Positions 43,741-51,273 of a stretch of 58,010 nucleotides of DNA are shown piece after piece; position 1 is the stretch's first letter; each line of letters begins with the position of its first letter. The stretch is taken from positions 1-58,010 of the forward strand of contig WJJJ01000005.1 of assembly GCA_014729775.1 (NCBI GenBank), written 5' to 3'. This DNA is from Candidatus Omnitrophota bacterium (GTDB taxonomy: Bacteria; Omnitrophota; Gorgyraeia; Duberdicusellales; 4484-171). The translations under genes and the position numbers were made by a program. Below the pieces are notes generated by a model, which saw only the letters and a program-made list of their open reading frames with translations, made no database searches and was not told the DNA's origin.

Positions 43741-44124
43741 TTATAACGACTGTTCAATCCGTTCCATGATCGACCGGGCGGCGTCTTCTCCTCCGGCAAA
43801 ACCAACCCGGACCTCAATTCGTGATGTGGTGTGCGAAACGCGGATCACATCAACCCATACCTGTTTGTCGGCGCCGGTAAGACTGCGAAGCTGAGCGGCA
43901 TTTCGCGTTTCGGTGAACTTTTTGATTTCCATATCCATGTCCCGCAAGCCGGATTTCGCCGCGTCAACCGCTTCGTCAAACGGAACTTCGACTTCGTTGA
44001 CCAATTTGTTCTGGAGCCACATCGCCGTACCGACACCTCCGGCCGCGCCGGCCACTAACGGTACGCACCCCGAAGCCGAAGCAACCAACCACGCGCACAT
44101 GATACATACTGCCAGTGTTCGCAT
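43741..44124 (-). CDS. DUF3568-type lipoprotein
   Basis: A 127-residue lipoprotein: signal sequence with lipobox ASGC (Cys20), then LVAGAAGGVGTAMWLQNKLV, a short Gly-rich segment, and a mature domain with FDEAVDAAKSGLRDMDMEIK and VSHTTSRIEVRVGFAGGEDAARSIMERI. The pattern matches the DUF3568 family of unknown function. ATG 44124 follows AAGGAGGAG; the frame upstream is spurious. It is 60 bases upstream of the NfeD gene. Confidence 0.82.
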   Translation of the reverse strand: MRTLAVCIMCAWLVASASGCVPLVAGAAGGVGTAMWLQNKLVNEVEVPFDEAVDAAKSGLRDMDMEIKKFTETRNAAQLRSLTGADKQVWVDVIRVSHTTSRIEVRVGFAGGEDAARSIMERIEQSL

Positions 44125-44215
44125 GCTCTCCTCCTTTCCTGAGTTTACTCTCGTTCTTTTTCCCGGTTTGTCATCCGGAATATCAAGAAACAGAGAACGC
44201 CTCTCTCTGCCTGAT

Positions 44216-44461
44216 TCACAGCGCATGCCATTGAGACAAAGCCCAGAGATAAAGGCCGAACCCGGCGCACAATACCACCGTGGCAATCATCTTGGCCCAC
44301 ACGAGATAATATTTTCTGCTGACCGGAAACCGCGTGTACCGCTCCAAAAGCGTTTTTTTTTCGCTTTCGCGGTACATCTTTCCCCGAAACACTCCCAAAC
44401 ACAGCCAAATGAGGAGTCCACACGCCGCGTGGAGAATCAAAAAAAGGATTATTTTGCGCAT
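44216..44461 (-). CDS. Small two-segment membrane protein
   Basis: 81 residues with two membrane segments (about 3-24 and 56-76) separated by a charged loop, FRGKMYRESEKKTLLERYTRFPVSRKYY. No family is recognised. ATG 44461 follows GAGAGAG. It lies 91 bases upstream of the lipoprotein gene, and may share its transcript. Confidence 0.6.
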   Translation of the reverse strand: MRKIILFLILHAACGLLIWLCLGVFRGKMYRESEKKTLLERYTRFPVSRKYYLVWAKMIATVVLCAGFGLYLWALSQWHAL

Positions 44462-44562
44462 CTCTCTCTCATACCCGATTGAACGCGGCGGGAAAGCCGC
44501 AGAAACTTATTTTATACGATAATTAACAAAAAGGAAAGGAATTTCAGGAAGACGGCCGGAGT

Positions 44563-44596
44563 GGAAAATGCCTGCCGCGGGACCCCGCGGCAGGCT
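44563..44596 (-). terminator. Rho-independent terminator after the peroxiredoxin gene
   Basis: Perfect GC-rich stem GCCTGCCGCGGG/CCCGCGGCAGGC, followed on the minus strand by ATTTTCC. It starts about 20 bases after the peroxiredoxin stop. Confidence 0.75.
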
Positions 44597-44616
44597 CACG
44601 CAGCACATTGAAGCAA

Positions 44617-45303
44617 TTATTCTATTTTTAAAGGTTTAAAACACATGAACCAGTCCAGGCAGGTAATGCCTTCCTGATCAGCGGTATCCACTCTTTCTTT
44701 CGCCGTGCCGCAGCTTCCCGGCGGCGGCACAATGACCTCTTCTCCGGGCTGCCAATCAGCCGGCGTAGCCACTCCGTGCGCATCGGAATTCTGCATCGCG
44801 ATCAAAATTCGTTTGATTTCCTGAAAATTACGTCCATTGGAAAGCGGATAGTACAGCAGCGCCCGAATAATACCTTTGGGATCGATAAAAAACACGGCCC
44901 GTACCGCCTGAGTGTCACTGGTTGCTTCCTGCAGCATTCCGTATTTCTTCGCGACATCCATCTTCAAGTCGGAAATCACCGGAAAGTCAATTTCGATGTT
45001 TTCCATTCCCTTATATTTGATCTTTTCCTTTATGGTGCGAAGCCAGGCAATGTGACTGTAGGTACTGTCAATGGAAAGTCCGATCAGCTTACAATTGAGC
45101 CGGTCGAATTCTTTCTCCATCGAGGCAAACGTCATGAATTCGGTCGTACACACCGGGGTAAAATCCGCGGGATGACTAAACAAAATTACCCATTTTCCCT
45201 TGTACTCATCGGGAAAATGTATCACTCCTTGAGTAGTTTCGGCGGTGAACGCCGGCGCCTGCTCTCCGATTACCGGAACCCTGCAGTTTACTTGTTGTTC
45301 CAT
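44617..45303 (-). CDS. 1-Cys/Prx6-type peroxiredoxin
   Basis: A 228-residue peroxiredoxin. ILFSHPADFTPVCTTEF carries the peroxidatic cysteine (about Cys52) in the PxxxTxxC motif, and SDLKMDVAKKYGM and AVFFIDPKGIIRAL follow. The long C-terminus with PADWQPGEEVIVPPP is typical of Prx6/AhpC2-like archaeal and anaerobe enzymes; Cys near 203, 217 and 222 may resolve. It detoxifies peroxides. ATG 45303 follows AAAGGAGGAG. A strong promoter with an overlapping palindrome is upstream, and a terminator follows. Confidence 0.92.
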   Translation of the reverse strand: MEQQVNCRVPVIGEQAPAFTAETTQGVIHFPDEYKGKWVILFSHPADFTPVCTTEFMTFASMEKEFDRLNCKLIGLSIDSTYSHIAWLRTIKEKIKYKGMENIEIDFPVISDLKMDVAKKYGMLQEATSDTQAVRAVFFIDPKGIIRALLYYPLSNGRNFQEIKRILIAMQNSDAHGVATPADWQPGEEVIVPPPGSCGTAKERVDTADQEGITCLDWFMCFKPLKIE

Positions 45304-45395
45304 CGCTCCTCCTTTTTCTCTGTAACGAATCCTCTCGATATCCCGCGTATTCAACCCCGCACCTCCCCGTGGCCGGCGGGTTCTTTTTTCGTAAT

Positions 45396-45413
45396 AGTTA
45401 CTATATAGTAACT
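45396..45413. promoter_or_regulatory. 18-base perfect palindrome over the peroxiredoxin -10 box
   Basis: AGTTACTATATAGTAACT. It covers the -10 hexamer and the predicted start region of the promoter at 45400-45428, so a bound dimer would block transcription. It resembles TTACTAT-ATAGTAA sites of HxlR-family redox repressors, but that link is an inference. No such regulator is encoded in the window. Confidence 0.7.
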
Positions 45414-45428
45414 GTTCCTATATGTCAA
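45400..45428 (-). promoter_or_regulatory. Consensus sigma-70 promoter of the peroxiredoxin gene
   Basis: Minus strand TTGACA (45423-45428), 17-base spacer, TATAGT (45400-45405). The leader to ATG 45303 is about 90 bases. Confidence 0.8.
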
Positions 45429-45477
45429 GCAAAAAAATATTCTTTGAAACGGAGAAACACAAGAAACCGCTACTTTC

Positions 45478-45840
45478 TCAGTGGGTAATCCAAAGCAGTA
45501 CCATTGCGCAGACGAACAGGCTGATCAGCCAGAACCACCATCCGCTCCAGCGGCGGGGACCCTCCAAGGATTCCTCGGGAAAAGAATCCTCTTCCTGCTC
45601 GCGCGCCGGCTCCGGTCGCGCGTCTTCGGCGGGCCGTGCGGAAAGAAGCGCGCGGGCCCGCTCCTGATCCTGCGGAGTGACCATCAATCTTACGTAAGGA
45701 CGGGTAAAATGCAAATGAGGGCGATACCCTCCGCAGTCATCGGCCGAAAGGACCGTGCGAATCCCGTTTTGCTCCAGCAGACCCTTCGCCAGCTCCGCTT
45801 GATGACGGTAAAGGAAGGCCCCGGCCTCTACTAATTCCAT
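45478..45840 (-). CDS. DUF2007-domain protein with C-terminal membrane segment
   Basis: 120 residues. The N-terminal 70 match the DUF2007 (putative signal-transducing) fold: EAGAFLYRHQAELAKGLLEQNGIRT and VRLMVTPQDQERARALL. An acidic Pro-rich linker leads to a C-terminal membrane segment (about 98-117, WWFWLISLFVCAMVLLWI), so it is tail-anchored. Function unknown. ATG 45840 follows AGGAGGG. Confidence 0.8.
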   Translation of the reverse strand: MELVEAGAFLYRHQAELAKGLLEQNGIRTVLSADDCGGYRPHLHFTRPYVRLMVTPQDQERARALLSARPAEDARPEPAREQEEDSFPEESLEGPRRWSGWWFWLISLFVCAMVLLWITH

Positions 45841-46019
45841 TTATCCCTCCTGAAAATGAAAAATACGGAAAGGACTCACGCGGCAATGATACCGCACATC
45901 GGAAAAAGATGCTCCCGCGTCCGCCGCAAATCCGCTCAATGAAAAAGGAACAGCACGTAAAGAACGCGGCAAGAGAAAACATCCCTGCGCCGCATCCATT
46001 TCCTTCTTTCTCGAGCTCC

Positions 46020-47396
46020 CTAGCGGCCGGGATCGGTATCATGCGCGGGGATATTACGGGAGCGTTCCCGCTCCACCACCTCTAAAAATATGGTCAGGAT
46101 TTCCGGATCAAACTGGACTCCGCGAAGACGGCTAAGTTCTTTCACCGCTTCTTCATGGGATAACGCCTTGCGGTAAGGCCTCTCGTTGGTCATGGCATCG
46201 TAAGCGTCCACGATCGCCAAAATCCGGCATTCCTGCGGAATTTGCCTGCCTTTGAGCCCGGCAGGATAACCTGATCCGTCCCAGGCCTCATGGTGATGAT
46301 AGATGAACTCGCTGATGTGGGTCAGTTCTTTACTGCGCAGGGCGAAATTACGGCCGATTTCCGGGTGATTTTTAATAATCTGGTGCTCCTTGGAAGACAA
46401 CGGGCCCTTTTTCATCAACACCTGCTCCGGCACGCCTATTTTGCCCACGTCATGCAACCGGGCAAGCAGAATGAGATTCGCTTTTTGTTCAACCGGCAAA
46501 TCCATCCGGTCCGCCAACACCCCACTGAGATAGGCCAGGCGCTCGGCATGCCCCTGGACCACAAAATCACGATAACTTAAAGCGGAAAGCAAAAAATCAA
46601 CGATCTTACTCTTGCGGCTCTTTTTCTGAATCAGCTTGTGTTCATACATATTGTCATCAGCCCTGCGGAACACTTCGAATACGTCCCGGTCCTCCTCATG
46701 CGCGGCGGTCGAGACTCCTATTGACACGCTGATGCAGATCTCCGGATTACGAAGGTTATATTCTTCCACCAGTTGATAAAGACGGCTTCGCTTGTCATTC
46801 ACCGCCTCGAACGGCGTCCCGGGAAGAAGCACGCAGAATTCATCTCCTCCTACCCGGGTAATCATATCCACCTTGCGGAACACCCGGGCGATAATCGCCG
46901 CGGTTTCTTTCAGCAGAAAGTCCCCGCTCTGATGACCCAGTGTATCATTAATGAGCTTGAGCCCGTCCACGTCAATGCACATGATACTTAACGGCCGGTA
47001 ACGCGACAAATCTTTATTCATGAGATTCATCTGCGTTTCGTAATAGAACCGGTTGAAAAACCCGGTCAGAGAATCGTGTACGCTTAAACTCTTGAAATTC
47101 TCTTCGTTTTTTCTGATCGTTGAGGAAAGCATACTTTCGGTAAACGCGAACAGCATGAAGATCCACAGCATCGGCCCGAGGATCATTAGGTGATCTTCAT
47201 AGGCGTCCAGCGCGTCGGTGATCGCGAGCCATTCCAGCAAATTACTGAAATTGTAAAAAACGGTAATGAACAAATACACACACAGCGCGGAATACGCGGC
47301 GGCGGGGATTTTTTTCCGCAGGCGAAGAAGACACAGCAGCAGCGCACTGCCCGCACACACAAACGCAATGAAGTCCAATACCGCAATACCGTTCAT
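46020..47396 (-). CDS. GGDEF plus HD-GYP cyclic-di-GMP protein
   Basis: A 458-residue membrane protein. Three N-terminal membrane segments (about 4-24, 32-55, 70-92), then a GGDEF domain (about 105-270; DSLTGFFNRFYYE, RVGGDEFCVLLPG with an intact GGDEF active site) and an HD-GYP domain (about 280-440; LARLHDVGKIGVPEQVL, HHHEAWDGSGYPAGLKG). Both the synthesis and the breakdown of cyclic-di-GMP are possible, so the net direction is unclear. ATG 47396 overlaps the upstream small membrane gene by ATGA. It may tune EPS production elsewhere in the locus, by inference. Confidence 0.9.
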   Translation of the reverse strand: MNGIAVLDFIAFVCAGSALLLCLLRLRKKIPAAAYSALCVYLFITVFYNFSNLLEWLAITDALDAYEDHLMILGPMLWIFMLFAFTESMLSSTIRKNEENFKSLSVHDSLTGFFNRFYYETQMNLMNKDLSRYRPLSIMCIDVDGLKLINDTLGHQSGDFLLKETAAIIARVFRKVDMITRVGGDEFCVLLPGTPFEAVNDKRSRLYQLVEEYNLRNPEICISVSIGVSTAAHEEDRDVFEVFRRADDNMYEHKLIQKKSRKSKIVDFLLSALSYRDFVVQGHAERLAYLSGVLADRMDLPVEQKANLILLARLHDVGKIGVPEQVLMKKGPLSSKEHQIIKNHPEIGRNFALRSKELTHISEFIYHHHEAWDGSGYPAGLKGRQIPQECRILAIVDAYDAMTNERPYRKALSHEEAVKELSRLRGVQFDPEILTIFLEVVERERSRNIPAHDTDPGR

Positions 47397-47665
47397 TCTT
47401 CCTGTCCGAGAAGCGAAAGCCGGTCACACCACCACAGCAGCAACAGCGCGCTTACCGTATAGCATATATGTTCAAGAATGTTCAGATATACCGGAAAGAA
47501 GAATCCTTCGGCAACAGTACACAGCCAGCCGAGGAACAGGACGAGAAAAGAGCCAATAAACGGCTTTTCATGCGGAATTTTCCGTAAAGAATCCCGGTTG
47601 GCTAAAATAAACACCAGCGCGACCGCACTAATCCCGACCATGATCAGTTCACTTTCGACTATCAT
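47393..47665 (-). CDS. Small three-segment membrane protein coupled to the GGDEF/HD-GYP gene
   Basis: 90 residues with three membrane segments (IMVGISAVALVFILANR, FIGSFLVLFLGWLCTVAEGF, ICYTVSALLLLWWC). It overlaps the next gene by 4 bases (ATGA), suggesting coupled translation. No family is recognised. ATG 47665 follows TGGAG. It may supply extra membrane segments to form one sensor with the downstream protein, which has only three. Confidence 0.6.
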   Translation of the reverse strand: MIVESELIMVGISAVALVFILANRDSLRKIPHEKPFIGSFLVLFLGWLCTVAEGFFFPVYLNILEHICYTVSALLLLWWCDRLSLLGQEE

Positions 47666-47718
47666 ACATGCTCCATGCACGCAGGGATTTCGGATTCAGA
47701 AGATAAATCCGCAGAATT

Positions 47719-47724
47719 ATTATA
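47719..47724 (-). promoter_or_regulatory. -10 box upstream of the small membrane gene
   Basis: Perfect TATAAT on the minus strand; the -35 region is weak (TTTCCC at 17 bases). Leader about 45 bases before ATG 47665. Confidence 0.35.
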
Positions 47725-47784
47725 CCGCGTTCTCTCTCCCGGGGAAAGGGTAAATATGGCAGGGCCGTTGCGCCGAGAACAGAC

Positions 47785-47821
47785 AAAAGGCCTCTCCCTG
47801 GGAAGAAGGGGGAGGCCTTTT
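47785..47821. terminator. Bidirectional terminator after the aldolase gene
   Basis: Stem AAAAGGCCTC-CCC/GGG-GAGGCCTTTT around a GGAAGAA-type loop. It has T runs in both orientations and lies 26 bases after the minus-strand aldolase stop. Confidence 0.7.
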
Positions 47822-47846
47822 ATGTATTTTCGCAGGCAAATTGCCG

Positions 47847-48854
47847 TTAGACCCGGCCGGCGGATCCCAACACGTATTCGTTCTTGTGTTTGTACATGTC
47901 GATGAGCGCCTGCCGCGCCGGACCGAGATACTTGCGGGGATCGAAATCCGCCGGTTTTTCGTTAAAATGCCTTCTGATTGCCGCGGTCATCCAGAGCCGG
48001 CCGTCGGAATCGATGTTCACCTTACACACCGCCGATTTCGTCGCGCGGCGGATCTGCTCCTCGGGAATCCCCACGGAATCTTTCAAGGCGCCGCCGTTCT
48101 CATTAATGATCTTCACCGCTTCAGCCGGCACCGAAGACGACCCGTGCAGTACAATGGAAAATCCGGGAATCTGTTTTTCCACTTCCGCGAGAATATCGAA
48201 CCGCAGTTCGGGAGGCACGTAAATGCCCTCCTCGTTTTTCGTGCACTGTTCCGGTTTAAACTTGTTGGCACCGTGGGACGTTCCGATCGAAATCGCGAGG
48301 GAATCAACGCCGGTCTTTTCCACGAACTCCACTACTTCTTCGGGCTTGGTATAGGTGGTTTTTTCCGCGACGACTTCATCTTCAATGCCGGCGAGCACCC
48401 CAAGTTCGCCTTCCACGGTCACCCCGCGCTCGTGCGCGTACTCCACCACCTTCTTCGTCAATGCGATATTATCTTCGAACGAATGATGCGACCCGTCGAT
48501 CATGACCGAAGAGAATCCCGAATCCACGCAGGATTTACATGTCTCGAACGAATCACCGTGGTCCAGATGCAGCGCGATCGGGATCGGCTTCAATCCTTTT
48601 TCTTTGGCCAGCTCGTTCATCATCGCGACCGCGCCCTGCCCCATGTAGCGCAGGAGGGTCTGATTGGCATACTTCCGAGCGCCTTTCGACACCTGCAGGA
48701 TCACCGGAGACTGCGTTTCCGTGCAGGCCACGATAATCGCCTGGAGCTGCTCCATATTATTGAAGTTATACGCGGGAACCGCGTACTTGCCCTGAAAGGC
48801 ATGTTTGAACATCTCTTTGGTATTGACAAACCCGAGTTCCTTATACGTCGTCAT
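47847..48854 (-). CDS. fba: Class II fructose-bisphosphate aldolase
   Basis: A 335-residue zinc-dependent aldolase. AVPAYNFNNMEQLQAII, HLDHGDSFETCKSCVDSGFSSVMIDGS (zinc His and the catalytic Asp of the HxDHG motif), VEGELGVLAGIED, and IGTSHGANKF plus VLHGSSSVP (phosphate-binding and the GSSG-like loop). Length and order fit class II family A/FbaA-like enzymes. It works in glycolysis and gluconeogenesis. ATG 48854 follows AAGGAGGAGCAGG. A GTG seven codons upstream is not needed. Confidence 0.93.
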   Translation of the reverse strand: MTTYKELGFVNTKEMFKHAFQGKYAVPAYNFNNMEQLQAIIVACTETQSPVILQVSKGARKYANQTLLRYMGQGAVAMMNELAKEKGLKPIPIALHLDHGDSFETCKSCVDSGFSSVMIDGSHHSFEDNIALTKKVVEYAHERGVTVEGELGVLAGIEDEVVAEKTTYTKPEEVVEFVEKTGVDSLAISIGTSHGANKFKPEQCTKNEEGIYVPPELRFDILAEVEKQIPGFSIVLHGSSSVPAEAVKIINENGGALKDSVGIPEEQIRRATKSAVCKVNIDSDGRLWMTAAIRRHFNEKPADFDPRKYLGPARQALIDMYKHKNEYVLGSAGRV

Positions 48855-48990
48855 TCCTGCTCCTCCTTTCCGCACGTCATTTCTTATTTTCCCCTTCAGT
48901 CCTTATAAATTTAAAGGAAAATCAGAAATTTGCAACTGTTTTTTTTAAAAGAGGAGCCGTATTCGTGCGCGCCGGTGAGCCGTGGCACGC

Positions 48991-49659
48991 TTATCTGGGC
49001 ACATCAACGTCACTGCCGGACTCAATCACGTCTGCCTGTTTGATCGTATCCACCACGTAACGGGCAACATGCTCCACCGGCACCCCTTCATATCCCGACA
49101 TGCGGGTTTTGGTTAACGGAGGATTGACGGAGAATATTTTAAGCGCGGTTTCTTTGGCGAGCGCCTGGGTGAATCCCCGCACTCCGAATTTCGTGGCGCA
49201 ATAGGCGGTAAGATTCTCAAAACCGTGTTTTCCCGAGCCGCTGGAAATATTGATCACTGATTCTCTGATCAGCGGCAGGGATAATTTGGTCATCGTGATC
49301 AAACCGGTTAAATTCACCTCGATCTGCTGTCGTATTTCCTGCAGTGACTGATCACGTAAATGTTTCCAGGTAATGACTCCGGCATTATTGACCAGCACGT
49401 CAATGGCGCCGAAACGGTCTTTGACCTGCTCCAGAACCCGCTCAATACTCTCCGGTGAACACACGTCCAGGGGAAAAACCAGCGTGTCCGCCGCGCCCCG
49501 GTCAAGACAACGTCGCGCCGTTTCTTCTCCGTCATGAGCCTGCTGGTGATAAGTGATCACCAGCCGGGCACCTTCATCCGCACACAGAAACGCGGATTCC
49601 CTGCCGATTCCGGTATCCGATCCCGTAATCACCACCACCCGGTCTTTTAAATCTTTCAT
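48991..49659 (-). CDS. Short-chain dehydrogenase/reductase
   Basis: A 222-residue classical SDR. VVVITGSDTGIGRESAFL is the NAD(P) loop (TGxxxGIG), NNAGV the NNAG motif, SVINISSGSG the catalytic Ser and AYCATKFGVRGFTQAL the YxxxK pair. Shorter than the usual 250 residues; the lid region is abbreviated (TKTRMSGYEG). The substrate is unknown. ATG 49659 with AAAGGAG is used; an upstream frame extension is not credible. Confidence 0.87.
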   Translation of the reverse strand: MKDLKDRVVVITGSDTGIGRESAFLCADEGARLVITYHQQAHDGEETARRCLDRGAADTLVFPLDVCSPESIERVLEQVKDRFGAIDVLVNNAGVITWKHLRDQSLQEIRQQIEVNLTGLITMTKLSLPLIRESVINISSGSGKHGFENLTAYCATKFGVRGFTQALAKETALKIFSVNPPLTKTRMSGYEGVPVEHVARYVVDTIKQADVIESGSDVDVPR

Positions 49660-49965
49660 CCGTCTCCTTTCCCGTAGCCCTAATGTGCATATTTTCCTTA
49701 TACAAACCACACGCTCCTTCCCCCTGCTCGCGGAAGAAAAAGGAAGCAAACGATGATCAGCGAAACGGTCTTGTCGGTCGATTTGGCAGGTGTGCGCAGT
49801 AACTCGCGGGAAAATTTTTTCCCTCTACTCAAAAAGTGCCGCACACAATTCTACAATACTCTCCGTTTGCCGCCGGCCGTTCCACAGGACACGGCCTTGA
49901 AAAAAGAGCGGTCCCGCGGCCTGGATCACAAGCCGCAGGGGACCGCTCCCGATCAGCATACGAAA
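49660..49965. other. Intergenic region with terminator
   Basis: 306 bases between the SDR start and the zinc-ribbon gene. A plus-strand open frame (49753-50241) runs through it but crosses the terminator and two minus-strand genes, so I do not call it. The only clear element is the terminator at 49898-49947. Confidence 0.5.
49898..49947 (-). terminator. Rho-independent terminator after the zinc-ribbon gene
   Basis: Stem AGCGGTCCC/GGGACCGCT with inner GCGGC/GCCGC pairing, followed on the minus strand by CTTTTTTC. It closes the 50112-49966 gene. Confidence 0.8.
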
Positions 49966-50112
49966 TTACTCTTCCTTCTTCTTCATCGGCTGACCGCAGC
50001 AACTTTCTACCTGCTGGCCCTCCGGCGCCTGCCGTTGTTCTTCTTTCCCGCAGGCTTCACACACATAAGTTTCTTTCTTTTGGTCATTCGGTCCGCATTC
50101 TCCGCACGCCAT
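49966..50112 (-). CDS. 48-residue Cys-rich zinc-ribbon-like protein
   Basis: A small frame starting ATG 50112 with a perfect AAGGAGGTG site. The protein opens MACGECG, has YVCEACGKEEQ in the middle and ends ESCCGQPMKKKEE. Two CxxC pairs (C3/C6 and C18/C21) and a CCGQPM segment resemble rubredoxin/desulforedoxin-like zinc or iron knuckles, where CCG-PM is the second half. It has its own terminator. Function unknown; metal binding is an inference from the cysteine pattern. Confidence 0.75.
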   Translation of the reverse strand: MACGECGPNDQKKETYVCEACGKEEQRQAPEGQQVESCCGQPMKKKEE

Positions 50113-50151
50113 ACTCCACCTCCTTTTTGCTTTCCGCCAATACTCTCTTGT

Positions 50152-50559
50152 TTATTCACCACTCACCCGGCACCAGCCGGCGGCAACAATTCCCCATATC
50201 GCGTTAAAGAAAAACACCATCACCGGCATCAACGCGCCTAACTGCACCCCCCACATTCCCTGATCCATGCGAAAGGGAAAAATGACTAACAACATCACCA
50301 GTGACGGAAGGATACTGTACACGAACCCTCGAATCACCCAGCGCTCCCGCATCAAGGGTATCAGAAATATCAATCCCCAAATACCTCCCCAGATCAGGCC
50401 GGGATACACGAACGTCACGTTCAACGGCGGAGCGAACTGCACGCCCAGCGCGCCGGTCACCCCGGTAATACCGAATATCCAAATAGCCAGCCGGTTGGCC
50501 AACCCGCCGACAAGCCCGGCGGTGAAGGTAATACTTACTCTTCTGATCACGTCTCCCAT
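50152..50559 (-). CDS. Four-segment membrane protein
   Basis: 135 residues with about four membrane segments (VSITFTAGLVGGLANRLAIW, VYPGLIWGGIWGLIFLIPLM, FVYSILPSLVMLLVIFPF, LGALMPVMVFFFNAIWGIVAAGW). The GLVGGLANRL start and the WGGIWGL motif occur in small uncharacterised membrane proteins; no function is known. ATG 50559 follows AAAGGGGGGG. It is followed by the zinc-ribbon gene. Confidence 0.7.
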   Translation of the reverse strand: MGDVIRRVSITFTAGLVGGLANRLAIWIFGITGVTGALGVQFAPPLNVTFVYPGLIWGGIWGLIFLIPLMRERWVIRGFVYSILPSLVMLLVIFPFRMDQGMWGVQLGALMPVMVFFFNAIWGIVAAGWCRVSGE

Positions 50560-50612
50560 ACACCCCCCCTTTCGCTCACGGATCCCGCATATAAGGATCC
50601 TCAGCCGGTATA

Positions 50613-50631
50613 TATTCTTAAGAATAGTATA
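50613..50631 (-). promoter_or_regulatory. -10 box with adjacent palindrome
   Basis: Minus strand TATACT (50626-50631) is followed directly by a 14-base perfect palindrome TATTCTTAAGAATA (50613-50626). This would be the promoter and possible operator for the membrane protein at 50152-50559; no good -35 is seen. Confidence 0.35.
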
Positions 50632-50756
50632 AGAAAATCACCCCCGTTTCTCCAGTGCGGTTTTCTGCTTTTCCTTAACCTTTTTCCTCTTTGCGCGGCG
50701 CAACGGACCGCATGCTTTGAACGCAAGAGAGAAAGGCTGTCCTGGTTGGTCTGGAT

Positions 50757-51137
50757 TTACGTCGGCAGAGAAAGGAGTCTTTTTATTTCAGATACAAACA
50801 CGTCCAGATCGAACGGTTTATGAATGCAGGTTGCCTCAAGAGATTTGATCTGTTGTTCGAGATCGGGGTCGGCAAAACCGGTAATGAACAATACCGGAAT
50901 AGGAGGCACGTTCCGTTGTCCGCACAGCTCATTGATCTTACCGATCGTCTCTACGCCGTTCAAACCCGGCATCCGCAGATCGGCAACGATCAGGTCGCAC
51001 GGTTCCTCCCGTATCATTGTCAACGCGTCTTCTCCCCGGCTTGCCACGCGTACGGTAAACCCTTGAGACTCAAGAAGCCTTCGAAGAGAATGGGTGATTA
51101 GCTCTTCATCATCGATAATAAGGATCTGTTTCGGCAC
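50757..51137 (-). CDS. Stand-alone response-regulator receiver domain
   Basis: 126 residues forming one CheY-like receiver. ILIIDDEELITHSL holds the acidic pair, CDLIVADLRMPGLNGVE the phosphorylated Asp (about Asp53), VLFITGFAD the Thr, and CIHKPFDLD the Lys. No output domain follows. GTG 51137 is the start, preceded by GGGGAGGAC. It may be a phosphate relay or work with a separate effector. It has its own -10 box upstream. Confidence 0.9.
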   Translation of the reverse strand: MPKQILIIDDEELITHSLRRLLESQGFTVRVASRGEDALTMIREEPCDLIVADLRMPGLNGVETIGKINELCGQRNVPPIPVLFITGFADPDLEQQIKSLEATCIHKPFDLDVFVSEIKRLLSLPT

Positions 51138-51168
51138 GCGTCCTCCCCGGGTTCTTTTCGCTGAGAGT

Positions 51169-51197
51169 ATTATACCGTAAACAGCGCCTCTTTTCTA
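51169..51197 (-). promoter_or_regulatory. Promoter of the receiver gene
   Basis: Minus strand TATAAT (51169-51174) with TAGAAA (4 of 6 matches) 17 bases upstream. Leader about 25-30 bases before GTG 51137. Confidence 0.5.
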
Positions 51198-51273
51198 AAA
51201 TTTTTCTCCTCCCGATACACGCTTCGGGAACGCACCATACACCGTATTCCCGGGGAGTGTATGCCCTCGATTC

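Noticed and set aside
47841-48908. 355-codon plus-strand frame
   Set aside because: Antisense to the aldolase gene, which has every class II aldolase motif on the minus strand.
49753-50241. 163-codon plus-strand open frame
   Set aside because: It is low-complexity, runs across a terminator, the zinc-ribbon gene and part of a membrane protein gene on the other strand, and has no ribosome site.
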